Shown here: positions 1-17,957 of the stretch, in pieces
How positions within the stretch are numbered: the stretch's first letter is position 1
Layout: the number at the start of each line of letters is the position of its first letter
NCBI GenBank assembly: GCA_017871115.1
Contig: JAFCIZ010000005.1
Span: 2,969,501-3,033,500, forward strand
Direction: 5' to 3'
DNA length: 64,000 nucleotides
Source: Cunninghamella blakesleeana
Lineage: Eukaryota; Mucoromycota; Mucoromycetes; Mucorales; Cunninghamellaceae
Position numbers and translations under genes: made by a program
Notes under the pieces: generated by a model
Told to the model about the DNA's origin: nothing
What the model saw: the letters and a program-made list of their open reading frames with translations, nothing else
Databases searched by the model: none

Positions 1-65
1 TATCAATAGGTGTTTTATTTTTATATATTTTTATTATTAAAGAAATAACAAGGAATATATTTTAT

Positions 66-248
66 TTACTTTTTTGTTGGCTCCAAGAAAGGCTCGAAAA
101 TACTACCCGTCATACTTTTTTGAACATTTTTATCATTGGATAAATGTCGAGTAGCTAAAAAGTTTCTTTTTATAACAGAACGATGACAACTATATACATT
201 TTTATAAGTATATAATAGTCGTCGATTACTAACTATAAATAAACGCAT
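66..248 (-). CDS. Possible N-terminal exon of a ferritin-like protein with presequence (partial, runs off left edge)
   Basis: Sixty codons open on the minus strand. The first ~40 residues are rich in Arg, Ser and Lys with almost no acidic residues, like a mitochondrial presequence. The last 15 residues (TGSIFEPFLEPTKK) resemble the plant-ferritin start of the form TG-x-[VI]-FEPF-x-E-x-x-K, from which I infer a ferritin. The apparent stop lies inside AAAAAAGTAAAT, which reads as an intron donor (GTAAAT), so the coding sequence may continue left of position 1. No acceptor is visible in positions 1-60. It is divergent from the glutaredoxin-like gene at 417, with 168 bp between them. If the splice reading is wrong, this is an unrecognised 60-residue ORF. 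Confidence 0.35.
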   Translation of the reverse strand: MRLFIVSNRRLLYTYKNVYSCHRSVIKRNFLATRHLSNDKNVQKSMTGSIFEPFLEPTKK

Positions 249-416
249 AATTTATTTTATGGAAAAGAAAAAGAGAAAAATGAAGAGAGAAAAAAAAAAA
301 AAATGAAGGAAAAAAAATTAAAATTAAGCCATCTAGATTGAGACCCCCAATATATTTTCAAATTCTGATTATTTTTGTATTTCTTTCTTTTTTACACTAT
401 TTATTTTTTTAAAAAA

Positions 417-785
417 ATGTCAGCAACTAAAAATATTATCTTGACACTATTTTCTTCAAGAACTTGTTCTTTATGTACCACTGCAAAAGATACTTTATTA
501 CGAGCACAAAATAAAGTAATATATGTTATAAAACTTTAATTCATATTTTATATATATTTACTAATTTCTTTTTTTTAATTTTATATGTAAAAGATTCCTT
601 TTGAATTAAATGTATTAGATATTCATAAAGAAGAATGCCCAAAGGAATTCGCTGAAAAGTATATATTTGATATTCCAGTTGTTCATTTAAATAATGAATT
701 TTTAGTACAGCACCGTGTAGCCGAAGATAAATTAATTCATGCTCTTGAAACTTTTCAAAAAACTGGTAAAGTAGAAAAATTTTAA
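417..785 (+). CDS. Glutaredoxin-like protein (YDR286C/C5orf63 family)
   Basis: Two exons, 417-515 and 594-785, are joined across an intron with donor GTAATA and acceptor AAAAG, giving 122 residues. Exon 1 starts MSATKNIILTLFSSRTCSLC, the beta strand plus CxxC redox motif (CSLC) of glutaredoxin-like DUF836 proteins. Exon 2 contains FDIPVVHLN, the cis-Pro strand of the thioredoxin fold. Length and architecture fit the small yeast YDR286C/human C5orf63 family, whose function is poorly known but presumed thiol-disulfide. The gene is convergent with IPI3, 131 bp apart. The acceptor is AAG rather than the usual TAG, but the joined frame stays open and gives the expected fold order. Confidence 0.8.
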
Positions 786-916
786 ATAAGTTTATTCTAG
801 GGGAATATAATAAAAATAATAGACAAATAATAAAGTAAAAGGCGCGTATAAATATATATCTCTATGATGATGGTGATGATGGTAATGATGCTGTTGTTCT
901 TTTATTATTATTATTA

Positions 917-2566
917 TTATTCATCTTCTGATGAAGAATGCTTCGTTTTTTTTCTATCTGAAATAAATCGATCAACCAAAGTATGATACGCTTCATTATG
1001 TAAAGATTTTACTTTTCCATGATGTTCATATAAATTTGACAATTCATTTTGAAGACTAACAACTTGAGATTGTAAATCACCAGAAGGATCTTGTTGATTA
1101 GATGATTTTTCTTTATCCCTGACTTGATCTAAAAAAGAATACCCGGATGCTAAATCAGAAGTATTAAATGATCCATTTTCTATTAGCTGTTGGTGTTGAC
1201 CCAAATCGGATAACGTGTTCATTAAGTGTTGATCAATACCATTTTTTTCTTCATTTGTAACAACTGATCGTTTAAATGATTTCCATGCCATAGGTGTATA
1301 TTTTTGTTGAGAAGTGTTAACCGTACCGGTTGATAATTCAATTGGTTTTAATATACAAGAAACGTGTGTGACAGGCCCTTTATGACTAGTGAATTGTCTT
1401 AGTGATTGTCGACTGTTGACATCCCATACAATACAATTTCCGTCCTCCGATCCTGATATTAATAAACTTCCATCAAAAGATAAACTTAATGAATGAATTG
1501 TATTTCTATATTAATTAATAATAAATAAATAAAAATATGAATATGAATATAAAGAAATAATTATATATAATTTTATATTTGTACATATCTGTATATATAT
1601 GTATTACGTGTGGCCACTAAAGATGAGACTTGATGATAATGTGTCTGTACCAACACCTTCCACCTTACCAAGTCCTCCAAGAGCTTGTACGGATTGATAA
1701 GTTTGCTGTTGTCTACGTTTATATAATTCTACCAAATAAATTTCGTTTCCACAAGCTGCAAAAAGCATTGTTTCTGAAGGATTTACAATTAAAGTAGTAA
1801 CAGCTTTTGGAAATAAAAATGTTGTTAATAATTCACCTGTTGCAAGATCCCAGACCTAAATATACAAAATAATAACATATATAATGAATAACAATGCATT
1901 ATATGTATATATATATATATATATTACCTTGACAGTAAAATCAGAACTTGAAGTATATACACGGGTAGTTGATAAAGTACCAGAACCAATATAAATATCT
2001 GTAACAGGTAAAGTGTGGTCTGACCAAGAATATAAGGGGCTAGGATTGATATTTGAAGACATACCATTTGCATCATTGTTATTATTATTGTTTGATAAAA
2101 GAGAAGATACTAACCAAACATTGATAGTAGCGTCTTCCCCAGCAGAAATAAGTATACTATCATCATTTGAAAATCCAAGGCGAAGAATAGAGCGATAATG
2201 AGCGTCAAATACTTTTATTAATAACCCACTTGAAATATGCCAGAGATAGATCCGACCATTAGCTGTAGCACCGGCAATATAATGACCTTGATGAGAGGAA
2301 GCAACCGTTATTATTTTTTCAGGTATTAACATTTTATGAGTAAGTTGATCACGTCTCCAATCGTATACATTTAAAGTGGCTCTATCAGTTTGTGCTGTTA
2401 AAATAGAACCTATTTGGAAAGTAGCATTGGGTCTTGGTACAAGTGCTAACCCCCCCTTTAAAGATAAGCTCTGCTTAAATGTAAATATCGTTGATCCTGA
2501 TCGCAAATCCCATACATATATTGTTGAATCTGTGTTTGATGCACTAACGACTATTTCTGTAAACAT
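917..2566 (-). CDS. IPI3: IPI3/WDR18-like WD40 protein of the Rix1 complex
   Basis: Three exons on the minus strand (2566-1928, 1855-1608, 1505-917) give 491 residues. WD40 blades are readable throughout: IYVWDLRSGS, IYLWHISSGL, INVWLVSSLL, VWDLATGELL, and NCIVWDVNSR near the end. The blade order, the DWRRDQL segment and the C-terminal helical tail match WDR18/Ipi3. That protein acts with Rix1 and Ipi1 in the nucleolus and nucleoplasm in ITS2 processing and pre-60S maturation. Exon joins are phase 0 then phase 2, and TAG acceptors precede GTCTGGG and AAATACA. A stretch of about six Asn codons interrupts one blade. The C-terminus ends in an acidic SSSEDE. A (TA)n tract lies in the first intron. 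Confidence 0.88.
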
Positions 2567-2752
2567 ATTTTCTATTATCTTTATTTTATGGTAATAATAA
2601 TAAAAGAGTTGGAAAAATACTTGAAAAAGAAAAATGCAACAGAATAATGCAAAAAAAAAATTGAAATAGTAGTCACTAAGCCACTTTCGCTAATTTATGC
2701 GCTAAATTAATATTTTCTTAAGCTTATCAACCACTCTCTATGTAAAAATATA

Positions 2753-2797
<45 letters not shown>

Positions 2798-3083
2798 ATC
2801 TATATATTATTTAAATTATATAATAAATCAATCAAAGCTTTGATTATAAGCATAAAATAAATGGTTATGTATTGGTTCTTTAAAGCTTATTTTTTTTTTG
2901 TATTTAAATCTTTAAAGCTTATATAAAAAAAAGTTAAAGGAATAGTAATAAGATCAAATTATACTTAAAATATATGTTATGATATCATATTATACTCAAT
3001 TTTTATTCATTTTGAACGAATGAAATGCAGACATGGCATTCGGAGGTTTGTTCCTTTTTTTTAAAAAAGACCCATTTTAAGTA

Positions 3084-3116
<33 letters not shown>

Positions 3117-4116
3117 CTTATATCTGAGTATGAGTATATTATATTATCTGATTATTTCATAATAGTTGTGCCTTACCTAAGTTACCGCATATCATATAGC
3201 TTATTACTAAATTTAATAATGAATGAACATTTTAAGTATTCATTCTTCTATTTATTGTTCGAAACAAAATACGCAAGAGACAAACTTTAATTTTAAGGCA
3301 GAGCAAGAGTGAGTTAGCTTTGTTTATCTCTTTATTTAAAAAAGGAAAAAAAGAACACTAGGAAAATGCCTCATCTTTTTTATTTCGAATCATATCCGAG
3401 TTACCTGACTTTAGTCTATTACATTCTTATTTTTTATTTATTAAAATAAAACGTTTTCATTTAATTGGGCAAGTCTGAGTTGATTTATTATGTTCATCCT
3501 TTTACTTCTCAACTGCGTTTTAAAAGGTATTGCATGGGTTCCTTTAAAAAAAGTTATTATTATATATTCAACACGATATTAAAGTGTAACATCTACTCAG
3601 ATTAACGTTTATATTTATAAATATATATTTATTTGTTTATTTTATTTTATTTCTTCTTCGTTCCAATTGTTTTTTGCCATACCATTTTACAATTTGATGA
3701 GAAAATATTTTTAAATAATGATATAATTTTTGTCCATTTTTTTAATAAAAAGTTATAATTTTTTTAAAATAAAAAATGGAAATGTGTCTTTTTTTGGAAA
3801 TTGATGTTCATTTTATTTTATATACCAAGCCTTTAGTATATGTATAAACTTATTGAAAAAAATACGTAGTGTAACATTGATACAAATATGAGAAAAAAAA
3901 GTTAATGCTGATGTTTTTAAAACTCCAACCGGCAGCTTCCATCCATTTGGAAAAAGGTTCACGTCTTCTATTTTTATTAAAGTTAAAAAATAAGTTTTTT
4001 TTTGGGGGGAAAGATAACTGAAGAGTAATGAATATAAAAACGCGTATTTTTATTTTATTTTCTTTTTCTTTTTCTTTTCTATTATATATACATATATAAA
4101 TTAATTAATCTCAAAC
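2567..4116. other. Divergent intergenic region between IPI3 and the C2-domain gene
   Basis: About 1.55 kb of AT-rich DNA with (TA)n tracts near 2755-2785 and 3083-3110. Short ORFs in it, including one at 3108-3290, have low-complexity composition and no family signal. A pyrimidine-rich stretch just before 4085 probably belongs to the leader of the C2 gene. I see no further gene or RNA. Confidence 0.6.
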
Positions 4117-4801
4117 ATGACTCAAGCTATTATCATTACTGCTGTCTCCGCTAGATTCGAAAAGGATGGCGAACTTATTGGCAAACAAGACCCTTACTTA
4201 CAAGCTTCTTTAGATTTAAATGTCAAGGAAAGCTACAAAAAGACCTATGTTGCCCAAAACTCTGGTACTGAACCTGAATGGAACCAAACTTTAGAATTCA
4301 ACTACAATGGTGAAAATGAAATCTACGTTGAAATCTTAGATAAAGAAAAGGGTGTTGATGGTATCATTGGTTATACTACCATCCCTCTCAAGAACATCAT
4401 TAACTCTGAAAACGCCGTTGTCAATGGTCAATTCCCTCTCTTTGATTACAAAGGTCAAAACACTGGTGTTGTTGTCTTAGTCGTCAAAGCCCGTGGTTTT
4501 GAAAACTCCAGCGATGTTGTTCCTGAATATACTACCAGCGGTGAAGCTTATCTCAATGAAGATCAACAAACCCGTGCCAAGAAGATCCACAACAAGGAAC
4601 TTGCTGGTGATGTTGCTACTGGTCTTGCCGGAGGTAAATAAAATTACTATTTATATTAATTAAAAAGATTTATAATATCAGGACTCATTCGTTATTTTTA
4701 TTCATTTCGTTTCTATAGCTGCTCTTGCTGGTGCTGCTGCTTTCTTCGGTAACAAGGTTTACCAAGAACGCAAGGCTCAAGAAGGTGAAGAAGAACAATA
4801 A
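4117..4801 (+). CDS. C2-domain protein with Gly/Ala-rich C-terminal segment
   Basis: Two exons, 4117-4633 and 4719-4801, make 199 residues. Residues ~4-125 form one C2 domain: an N-terminal beta strand, KQDPYLQASL with the first loop Asp, PEWNQTLEFNY, and IYVEILDKEKGVDGIIGYTTIPL with the second loop acidic residues. C2 domains of this type bind membranes, often with Ca2+. The C-terminal end reads LAGAALAGAAAFFGNKVYQE, a GxxxG/Ala-rich segment that could be a glycine-zipper or membrane-embedding helix, followed by a charged tail. Codons are unusually C-ending for this AT-rich window (GCC, AAG, GTC, ATC), which suggests high expression. The exact function is unknown; single-C2 proteins of this size occur in fungi. 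Confidence 0.85.
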
Positions 4802-5994
4802 ATATAATTCATTTTATCATGTTTTATAAGTATACATAAAGAAGATGATTTTTTTTTTTTCGAAAAATCATTTTGTTCAAAAAAAAAAAAAAGAGTAGAT
4901 AGTGTAAATTTTATATATATAAACTCGTTAATATATTTTTATTAAAAAGTAAATAAAGATATCCTGTAATTTATAAAACTCATTTTTATTCTATTTTTAT
5001 TCTAAATGCTATTTGGTACTAAAAACAAATTATTTTATATTTGTTTATTTTTGGGTTCAAATAAGAAAGCAACTCCAAGTTTTATTTATTTGTACACAAA
5101 AAAAAAAAACAAACAAAAACATCATTTTGGCATACACGTAAACCTTGTCAAATGTCAATCCACCTGTAACATATTCCATCGTTATTTAATTTCGGAACCA
5201 ATTATTCGCAATATATTCTAAGTAGTAACTTTATATTCCCTTGTTACAGACTTTGATTATTCGAGGATTTACAGTGTCGAAAGAGTGTAAGTATAGTGAT
5301 TACGTATTTGATTGAAAAAAGAATAAGACTAGAGAGATAATAGAGTGTTTATTTTTTTCATTAAACATTTTTAAATGGATGGTGAAGATAATTTTTAGAA
5401 ATGTAAAACAATACAAAAGGGTAATGCAGGTATATTAGAGTGGTATTTTGAAAAGGTAAGTTTTGGGATGATATAATGGTATATTTTTAAGACAAACAAC
5501 CTTGACAAATTTTATACTTTAAAATAAAATATTGTTTTAAATATAATATCCACAAAAATAAAATAAAAGATAAAAGAAATCAGCTCGCTATAGATTATTA
5601 AATAACATTTTATTAAATAACGGAATGTTCTAGAGTAATTTTTTAATTTACATAATTGTTAATTATATTTTGATAATTAGTTTGAGGGAATTCATTTTTG
5701 AGATATTCATTTTCAAATTAGACCTTTCACTTATTTTTTTTAAAGTTAGTATTTTTTTATATCTATTTATTTTCTTAGCCATTTTAAAAAAAAAAGCTTT
5801 TTACTTAATAATAAAATATTTGAAATAATCATAAATAGATTATCCTTTGACTTCGATACAGTTTGGTATTCAAGTACATTAAGACCTTTCCTTAATTTTC
5901 CACACAAATAGCGGTCTTTAATTTTTTTTAAAAAAATTGTCAAAAAAACTTTTTTCGCTTACTTTTTTAAAATATCATTATTTGAAAATAAACA
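4802..5994. other. Intergenic region between the C2 gene and BMT2
   Basis: About 1.2 kb, AT-rich. The one ORF over 60 codons (5006-5221) is composed of AT-driven residues and poly-Lys, has no splice partner, and is not supported. The first ~120 bp would hold the C2 gene 3' UTR. Nothing else is recognised. Confidence 0.6.
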
Positions 5995-6943
5995 ATGGCA
6001 AAAGCAAAAAAGAAGAGGCCCATTACGCAACAGATAAAAATTGAAAAATCAGAAAAGTTTAAACACTCTAGAGTAGAGACAGCTAGATTGATACGACGAT
6101 ATCATGTATTGAATAAAGAATTAGCAAAATGTCGCAATGCAAAAACCATTGATCGAAAAGTAGAAGAAGGTATATTAAAAGAAATGGAAGATATGGGTGG
6201 TATAGATTGGTACCAAAAGGCTTCTCAATTAGGTCAAAGCAAAACCCGTGGTGGTGATTCTTCAAAATGGCTAATGCAAACTTTAGAATCTCATTGTCCA
6301 CAGTTATTAAAAAAGAATGAAAGAGAATCAATATCCATTTTAGAAGTGGGTGCAGTAGCTCCTGATAATTACAAACCTTATTTAAAAAAATACCCTATTC
6401 AAGTGTATCCAATTGATTTAAACCCCCAACATGAATCCATCCATAAACAAGATTTTTTAACTATGAAACCATTTAAACAATTTGATATTATTTCTTTATC
6501 TTTGGTTATTAATTTTGTAGGTGATCCAAAAGACCGAGGTAAGAGATGTATTTATATTAGTATACAATTAAGTAAAAAAGAGTATAGTTTTGTTTATTTT
6601 TAAATTTCTTATTGTATCTTATATTATTTTGTTTTAAAAAAAAGGTAAAATGCTTCTTCATACAAGAGATTTTTTACATAATATATCACAAACATCCAAA
6701 CTTCACCATTTATTTATTGTATTACCTTTACCTTGTATCAATAATTCTCGCTATATGTCACATGATCACTTTTTATCCATTATGACTTCCATTGGTTATT
6801 CACTTATTCATCATCACTTCTCTCATAAACTAGCTTATTATTTATTTGAATTAACATCCATTCCTAAATCTATACTTGAATTCAAAAAAAAAATATTAAA
6901 AGATGGTGGTGGTAAAAATAATTTTTGTATTATAATAAATTGA
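5995..6943 (+). CDS. BMT2: 25S rRNA adenine-N1 methyltransferase BMT2
   Basis: Exons 5995-6538 and 6645-6943 give 280 residues. The order is a basic N-terminus (MAKAKKKRP), the helical segment HSRVETARLIRRYHVLNKEL, the family signature GGIDWYQKASQLGQ, then the SAM-binding start ISILEVGAVAPDNYKPY and VYPIDLNPQ, and the DIISLSLVINFVGDPKDRGKML block that spans the splice junction. These fit Bmt2 (DUF3321), the SAM-dependent enzyme that makes m1A2142 in 25S rRNA; the animal relative is SAMTOR. The donor is GTAAGA and the acceptor AAAAAAAG, so the last intron base triplet is AAG. The gene is followed by LSM4 on the same strand 197 bp away. Confidence 0.88.
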
Positions 6944-7071
6944 ATTTTTTTTGCATTATTTTTAAAATGAATGAAAAATTTTAAAACTCAAACATGACGT
7001 CTTTTTTATTTTTTGGAATTTCAAAAATTCATTTTTCTTTTTCCATTACCTTTTCTTCTATCCAACCTTTG

Positions 7072-7110
<39 letters not shown>

Positions 7111-7140
7111 TTGATACATATACACAAATATTTATTTATA

Positions 7141-7518
7141 ATGTTACCTTTATCATTACTAAATGCAGCAGCTGGACATCCTATGCTTGTAGAATTAAAA
7201 AATGGTGAAACTTTTAATGGTCACCTTGTTAATTGTGATAATTGGATGAATCTTACGTTACGTGAAGTTATTCAAACATCTCCTGAAGGAGATCGATTTT
7301 GGCGATTACCAGAATGTTATATTCGAGGAAACACTATTAAATATTTAAATGTACCTGAAGAAATTGTAGATATTGTCAAAGAAGAAGAAGCTGGAAGACA
7401 GCGTCATTTAAATAATTCAAGAGGAAGAGGGCGAGGTCGTGATAATACCGGAAGAGGAGGTCGTAATGGTGGTAACATGAATCGTGGTGGACGTGGTGGA
7501 CGTGGTGGAAGATCATGA
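7141..7518 (+). CDS. LSM4: U6 snRNA-associated Sm-like protein LSm4
   Basis: A single exon of 125 residues. I chose the ATG at 7141 ([20 protein letters not shown]) because it begins exactly where LSm4 proteins begin; the in-frame upstream ATG at 6994 would add a low-complexity Ile/Tyr run encoded by a (TA)n repeat that belongs to the 5' UTR. The Sm1 motif ([26 protein letters not shown]) and Sm2 motif ([14 protein letters not shown]) are intact. The C-terminus is an RGG-type tail of Gly, Arg and Asn. LSm4 is a subunit of the Lsm1-7 (mRNA decay) and Lsm2-8 (U6 snRNP) rings. Confidence 0.93.
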   Translation: MLPLSLLNAAAGHPMLVELKNGETFNGHLVNCDNWMNLTLREVIQTSPEGDRFWRLPECYIRGNTIKYLNVPEEIVDIVKEEEAGRQRHLNNSRGRGRGRDNTGRGGRNGGNMNRGGRGGRGGRS

Positions 7519-7912
7519 TTAGCTTATTTTTGTTATTATTATTATTATTATTACAATTACTGTTTATTTCATTCAAACTAATAAAAAAATCATTCATATA
7601 CATATAGTTTTCTATTCATTTTATTTTATTTTTTATATTAATAGCATTATTATAGTATTAATAAAAATGATAATAGATATATATTTATATCTTCACTGCA
7701 TCTATATCAATGTCCATATCCATATCTATATCTCTATCTATATTTATGTAATATATTTCAGTGTTTTTTTTTTTTTTTGATTCCGTTTGATTTGAACTCC
7801 TGATTGGTGTATTTTTTGTTGTCATTTTTTCTTTTGATTATAAATATTCGAAATTCTTTGATTTTATTTATTTTCTCTTTCTTATCTTAAATAATATATA
7901 CAAATAAACATT
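7519..7912. other. Intergenic, LSM4 to glutaredoxin
   Basis: About 390 bp. The LSM4 3' side begins with a TTA-trinucleotide repeat (7528-7555). A repeated TATCTATATC-type stretch lies near 7690-7745, then a T-run at 7765-7780. No gene is seen. Confidence 0.5.
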
Positions 7913-9190
7913 ATGGCTAATTTACAAGATATTACTTCTGATGAACAATTTAAAACTCTCACTTCTGATAAAAAAAATGTTTTTATCATAAATTTTTGGG
8001 CTACCTGGGCAGAACCTTGTCAACAAATGAATGAAGTATTTAGCGAACTTTCCAAGAAGTTTCCTGCTCTTCAATTTTTAAAAGTAAAAAGAAATAAAAA
8101 GAAAAGGTATATAAAAATATATACAAGAATAATAAACTAATATATATGTACCTAATTATAGCTTGAAGCTGAAAATTTCCCTGAAATCTCAGAAGACTAT
8201 GAAATCTCTGCTGTCCCAACTTTTATTATTTTAAAGGTATAGGTATAAAATGCAAAATATAAATTGACAAAGCAAAAGAGAGAAGAGCAAAAAAAAAAAA
8301 AAAAAGGAAAGATCAATATAATAATGCAATACTTATATTATGTCTATAGGGTGAAAAAATAGTTGAACGTATTGAAGGTGCTAAAGCTGCTGAATTATCT
8401 AATGCTGTTGCTAAACATTCCAAAGGTATTTTAACATCATACAGTAACGCTGGCACTATTGATTCATCCTCTACGAAACCTCAAGATTTAAATTCACGTT
8501 TAAAGGCTTTAGTCAATAGTGCACCTGTTATGATTTTTATTAAAGGAACTCCTCAACAGGTAATGTATAAATATTAATAATATTAATAGTGTATATCTCT
8601 ATATGTATGTATATGCACTCCAAAAACTGACTATGAACTTTTTTATGTTGTTTTAGCCTCGATGCGGATTTTCTCGTACACTTGTTGATTTATTAGCCAA
8701 CGAAAAGGTGAAATATAGCTCATTTAATATTTTGGCTGATGAAGATGTGCGCCAAGGGTTAAAAGCATATTCAGATTGGCCAACTTATCCTCAAGTATAT
8801 ATAAATGGAGAATTAATAGGTGGATTGGATATCATTAAAGAATTGATTGCCTCAGGGGAATTTCAAGAAATGCTTCCTAAAGAAAAATCACTCACAACAC
8901 GTTTACAAGAATTAATCGAAAAACAACCTGTCATGGTTTTTATTAAAGGAACACCTCAAGAACCTCAATGCGGATTTTCTAGACAAATTATTACTATTCT
9001 TGACGATCGTCATATTAAGTATGGTTATTTCAATATTTTATCGGACGACGATGTTAGACAAGGTTTAAAAACACATGTGGATTGGCCAACTTATCCAATG
9101 TTATTTTATAAAGGTGAACTATTAGGCGGTTTAGATATTGTAAAGGAAATGATCCAATCTGGGGAATTTGATCAAGTGTTAACTGCTTGA
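7913..9190 (+). CDS. Monothiol glutaredoxin GRX3/GRX4/GLRX3 type with one Trx and two CGFS Grx domains
   Basis: Four exons (7913-8083, 8162-8236, 8350-8559, 8657-9190) give 329 residues. Residues 1-105 are a thioredoxin-like domain whose active site is WAEPC (32-36), with one Cys only. Two glutaredoxin domains follow, each with FIKGTPQ, a CGFS motif (residues 155-158 and 257-260), DWPTYPQ/DWPTYPM with the cis-Pro, and GGLDI for GSH binding. Multidomain CGFS glutaredoxins bind a glutathione-ligated 2Fe-2S cluster in the cytosol and nucleus and control iron sensing and delivery. Yeast Grx3/4 have one Grx domain, whereas this Trx-Grx-Grx layout is like animal GLRX3. The last intron falls just before the first CGFS. 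The two Grx domains are very similar, consistent with tandem duplication. Confidence 0.92.
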
Positions 9191-9869
9191 AATCATAACT
9201 TATATATATATATATATAAAATAAAAAACGAAACTTTTCAAATTCATTGATCAAAGAATTGTTGAATACCAATATATAATTTTTTTATAATAATATATAT
9301 ATTGTATTAAATATGTTTTTATTTATATAGTAATTGTTTTCAAATTAAATAGTAGGTTTTTGATAAATAAAGCAAATATAATCAATTTTATAAATGTTGA
9401 GTTCCAACTATTATGTATAATTTTGTATGCTTGGTAATCCCAAAACCTTGAAATTAAGGAAAAAGGTGTTTTTGATTAAAGGTTATATATAATCTTTGGC
9501 CAGAAATAGAATGGATTCGATAATTGTTTTTTATAAATAACAATGTTTTATTAGCTTTTATTTCTTCATGTAAGAATGCGTAAAATTATTTTACTTCATA
9601 TAATAACGTGCATTGGAACTTTTTGAATTATAATGTATTTATATTTTTTTACTTATATAAGTACATTAATTATATATTTTATAGCTATTAACATTTATTA
9701 ATAACAGTAAGATAAAAAAAAATTACATTAAATTAAGTGAGAATATGTAATCTATAATATTAAAGGTGATGCATACCCAAGCAACTCCTATTTTTATTGA
9801 TAAAGTCTATAATTTTTTCAAAAATATGGTAAACAATGCTTTTTTTTTTTACTGCTATTGATATTATTA
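9191..9869. other. Convergent intergenic region, glutaredoxin and COX16
   Basis: About 680 bp of AT-rich sequence between two 3' ends, with a (TA)n stretch after 9200. No open frame or structured RNA is recognised. Confidence 0.5.
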
Positions 9870-10222
9870 CTATTCTTCTACACCTGCAGGACGATCTATT
9901 CTTACTTGCTCCCAGTCATCTTCTGTTTTTGCTTGCAAACGCTATTGTATATATATATAATTAGTATTTATTTATTATCATTGAAGAAGCGATAATAAAT
10001 AAAATATTACTTATCTTACCCAATATTCCTCTTGTATGCTTAAACTACGGCGGTTTTTATCTAATCCCAAGGCTTCTTCTTTTTCAACCTTATTATAACA
10101 AAAAATATGAGTATAAAATCGTGAAAAATATTATTGTGTTAGTAAAAAAGTTTCATTTTTTTTTATTATTATATGGGTTTGAATAATTGATTGTTTATTT
10201 TCATTTCATTTCTATTCTCTCG

Positions 10223-10282
<60 letters not shown>

Positions 10283-10490
10283 CGTATGTGTAGTAGATAG
10301 TAAAATATACCTTTCGATGCCTTAAATCCCTATGATCGTACTTTGTTTGTGTTAATTGAGCTAAACCGAAGGAAGCTCCTACCATAATAGCTATAAAAGG
10401 TAATCCAAATAGAGCAAATGGATGCTTCTTTACTTTTTGTATAATTGGTGATGCTTGTTTATTAAATGGTTTTGACTGAAAAGTAGGCAT
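9870..10490 (-). CDS. COX16: Cytochrome c oxidase assembly protein COX16
   Basis: Three exons (10490-10311, 10088-10020, 9941-9870) give 106 residues. The N-terminal part has one membrane span, ALFGLPFIAIMVGASFGLA, followed by QLTQTKYDHRD, matching the Cox16 core (hydrophobic, GASFGL, then xQxxYD). The later exons give LSIQEEYWRLQ and DDWEQVRIDRPAG, matching the family's SLExEY and DDWxxxRxxRP. COX16 is an inner mitochondrial membrane factor in Cox1/Cox2 assembly of complex IV. The first intron contains a mixed (TA)n(TG)n microsatellite. The first intron acceptor is AAG. The gene lies 203 bp beyond the 3' end of ARO1 on the same strand. Confidence 0.9.
10225..10290. repeat. (TA)n(TG)n compound microsatellite in COX16 intron 1
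   Basis: An unbroken TA dinucleotide run passes directly into a TG run, together about 60 bp. It starts about 20 bp past the intron 1 donor. Confidence 0.9.
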
Positions 10491-10693
10491 ACTATTTTAT
10501 TCAAAATAAAAAATTACAGGAAAAAGAACTTTTAAAGAAATATCATTTTTAAAAAAATAAAATAAAACAGCGATTATCACGTGTTCAGCATAAAGCAATA
10601 GTATATAATGAAAAAAAGAGTTTAAATAGTTTTATTGTTTTATTCATTCTATTTACTAAAAAATGAATATGATATATTAAAAATATTTATTTT

Positions 10694-16701
<6,008 letters not shown>

Positions 16702-17825
16702 CTAAGTCCAAAGTCTAAGAGAGCCATCAGCACCAGATGAGAATAACCAAGGCTGGGTTGGATGAAATTCAATATCAAGTACACCAAGGCCATCTTTAAT
16801 ATCATGGCCACGTAAAATCTTAACAGGAACGATTAAAGGATTTTGTAATAAATCATTGTAAACCATACCATAAAAGATTTGAATAGTACCATCATCAGAG
16901 GATGAAGCAAAAAGTGGGTATCGTTTATGATAAGATACTTGACGAACAGCCTTTGCATGATATTTTAATGATATATAAGGGCGAGAGCTGAGGTCTAAAT
17001 CAAACCAACAAACACGTCTATCATAACTACCAATAATTACATTATCGCCTCCAGGATGAATATCAATACTAGAAATCCACTTGACACCAGGCTGTAAAGT
17101 TCTTATTAATGATTGTCGCATTAAATCATAAACACGGACATATAACTGAGTACAAACATAAAAGATGGGCTTAATAGGATGGAAGGCAACTTTTTGAATA
17201 GCACTTTTTAATTTGCGGAAAGGTGATTGTGATTGATGTCTTGTTGTTTGATGAATAAGTACACCCTTATCTTTACTATCCGGAGAAACAGTTGCAAAGT
17301 AATCACCTTTACGATGCCATACAATTTGTTTTACCCTTTGAGGATGTATCAATCGAATTTTATAACCATATTTTTCATCTTCTTCTTCGGAAGTTTTCAT
17401 CCATTTGATTAAACTTTCACTAGTTTTGTCATCTACACTGCTTCCATTATTCACATATTGATGAGCTAACTGTTGTTGTTCTTTAGATGATAAACAGGGT
17501 GGTACTATTAATAATACTTCACCATCGCCAATAGATACCGCAAATAGCCACATTTCTGAACTAGGATTCCATGCCACTGCGTGAATAGTTTCTCTAAATT
17601 GCCACATAAATAAGCATCTACCAGTTGATACTTCCCATAATCTTACACTACTGTCATCTGATCCCGATAATATAAATAATCCACTTGGATGAATAGAAAG
17701 ATTTCTAATACGTGCAGTGTGTCCAATATATGAAATTGATTGCTGTGTAGGGAATGGTCGAAGATCTTTAGGACTTGGTAATTTAGGAACCAATGATTCT
17801 GGATCAATATTAAGCTAAATAATTA

Positions 17826-17856
<31 letters not shown>

Positions 17857-17922
17857 TTAATATAAAAAGTGAATATGTAAGTTGCCAAAAAAAAAAAAAT
17901 GTGGCATTCTCAATTTTCTCAA

Positions 17923-17957
<35 letters not shown>

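Noticed and set aside
5006..5221. 71-codon plus-strand ORF
   Set aside because: AT-driven composition with a poly-Lys run, no family and no splice partner.
6994..7140. In-frame upstream extension of LSM4 starting at an ATG at 6994
   Set aside because: It is low complexity with a Tyr-Ile run from a (TA)n repeat; the ATG at 7141 matches the conserved LSm4 start.
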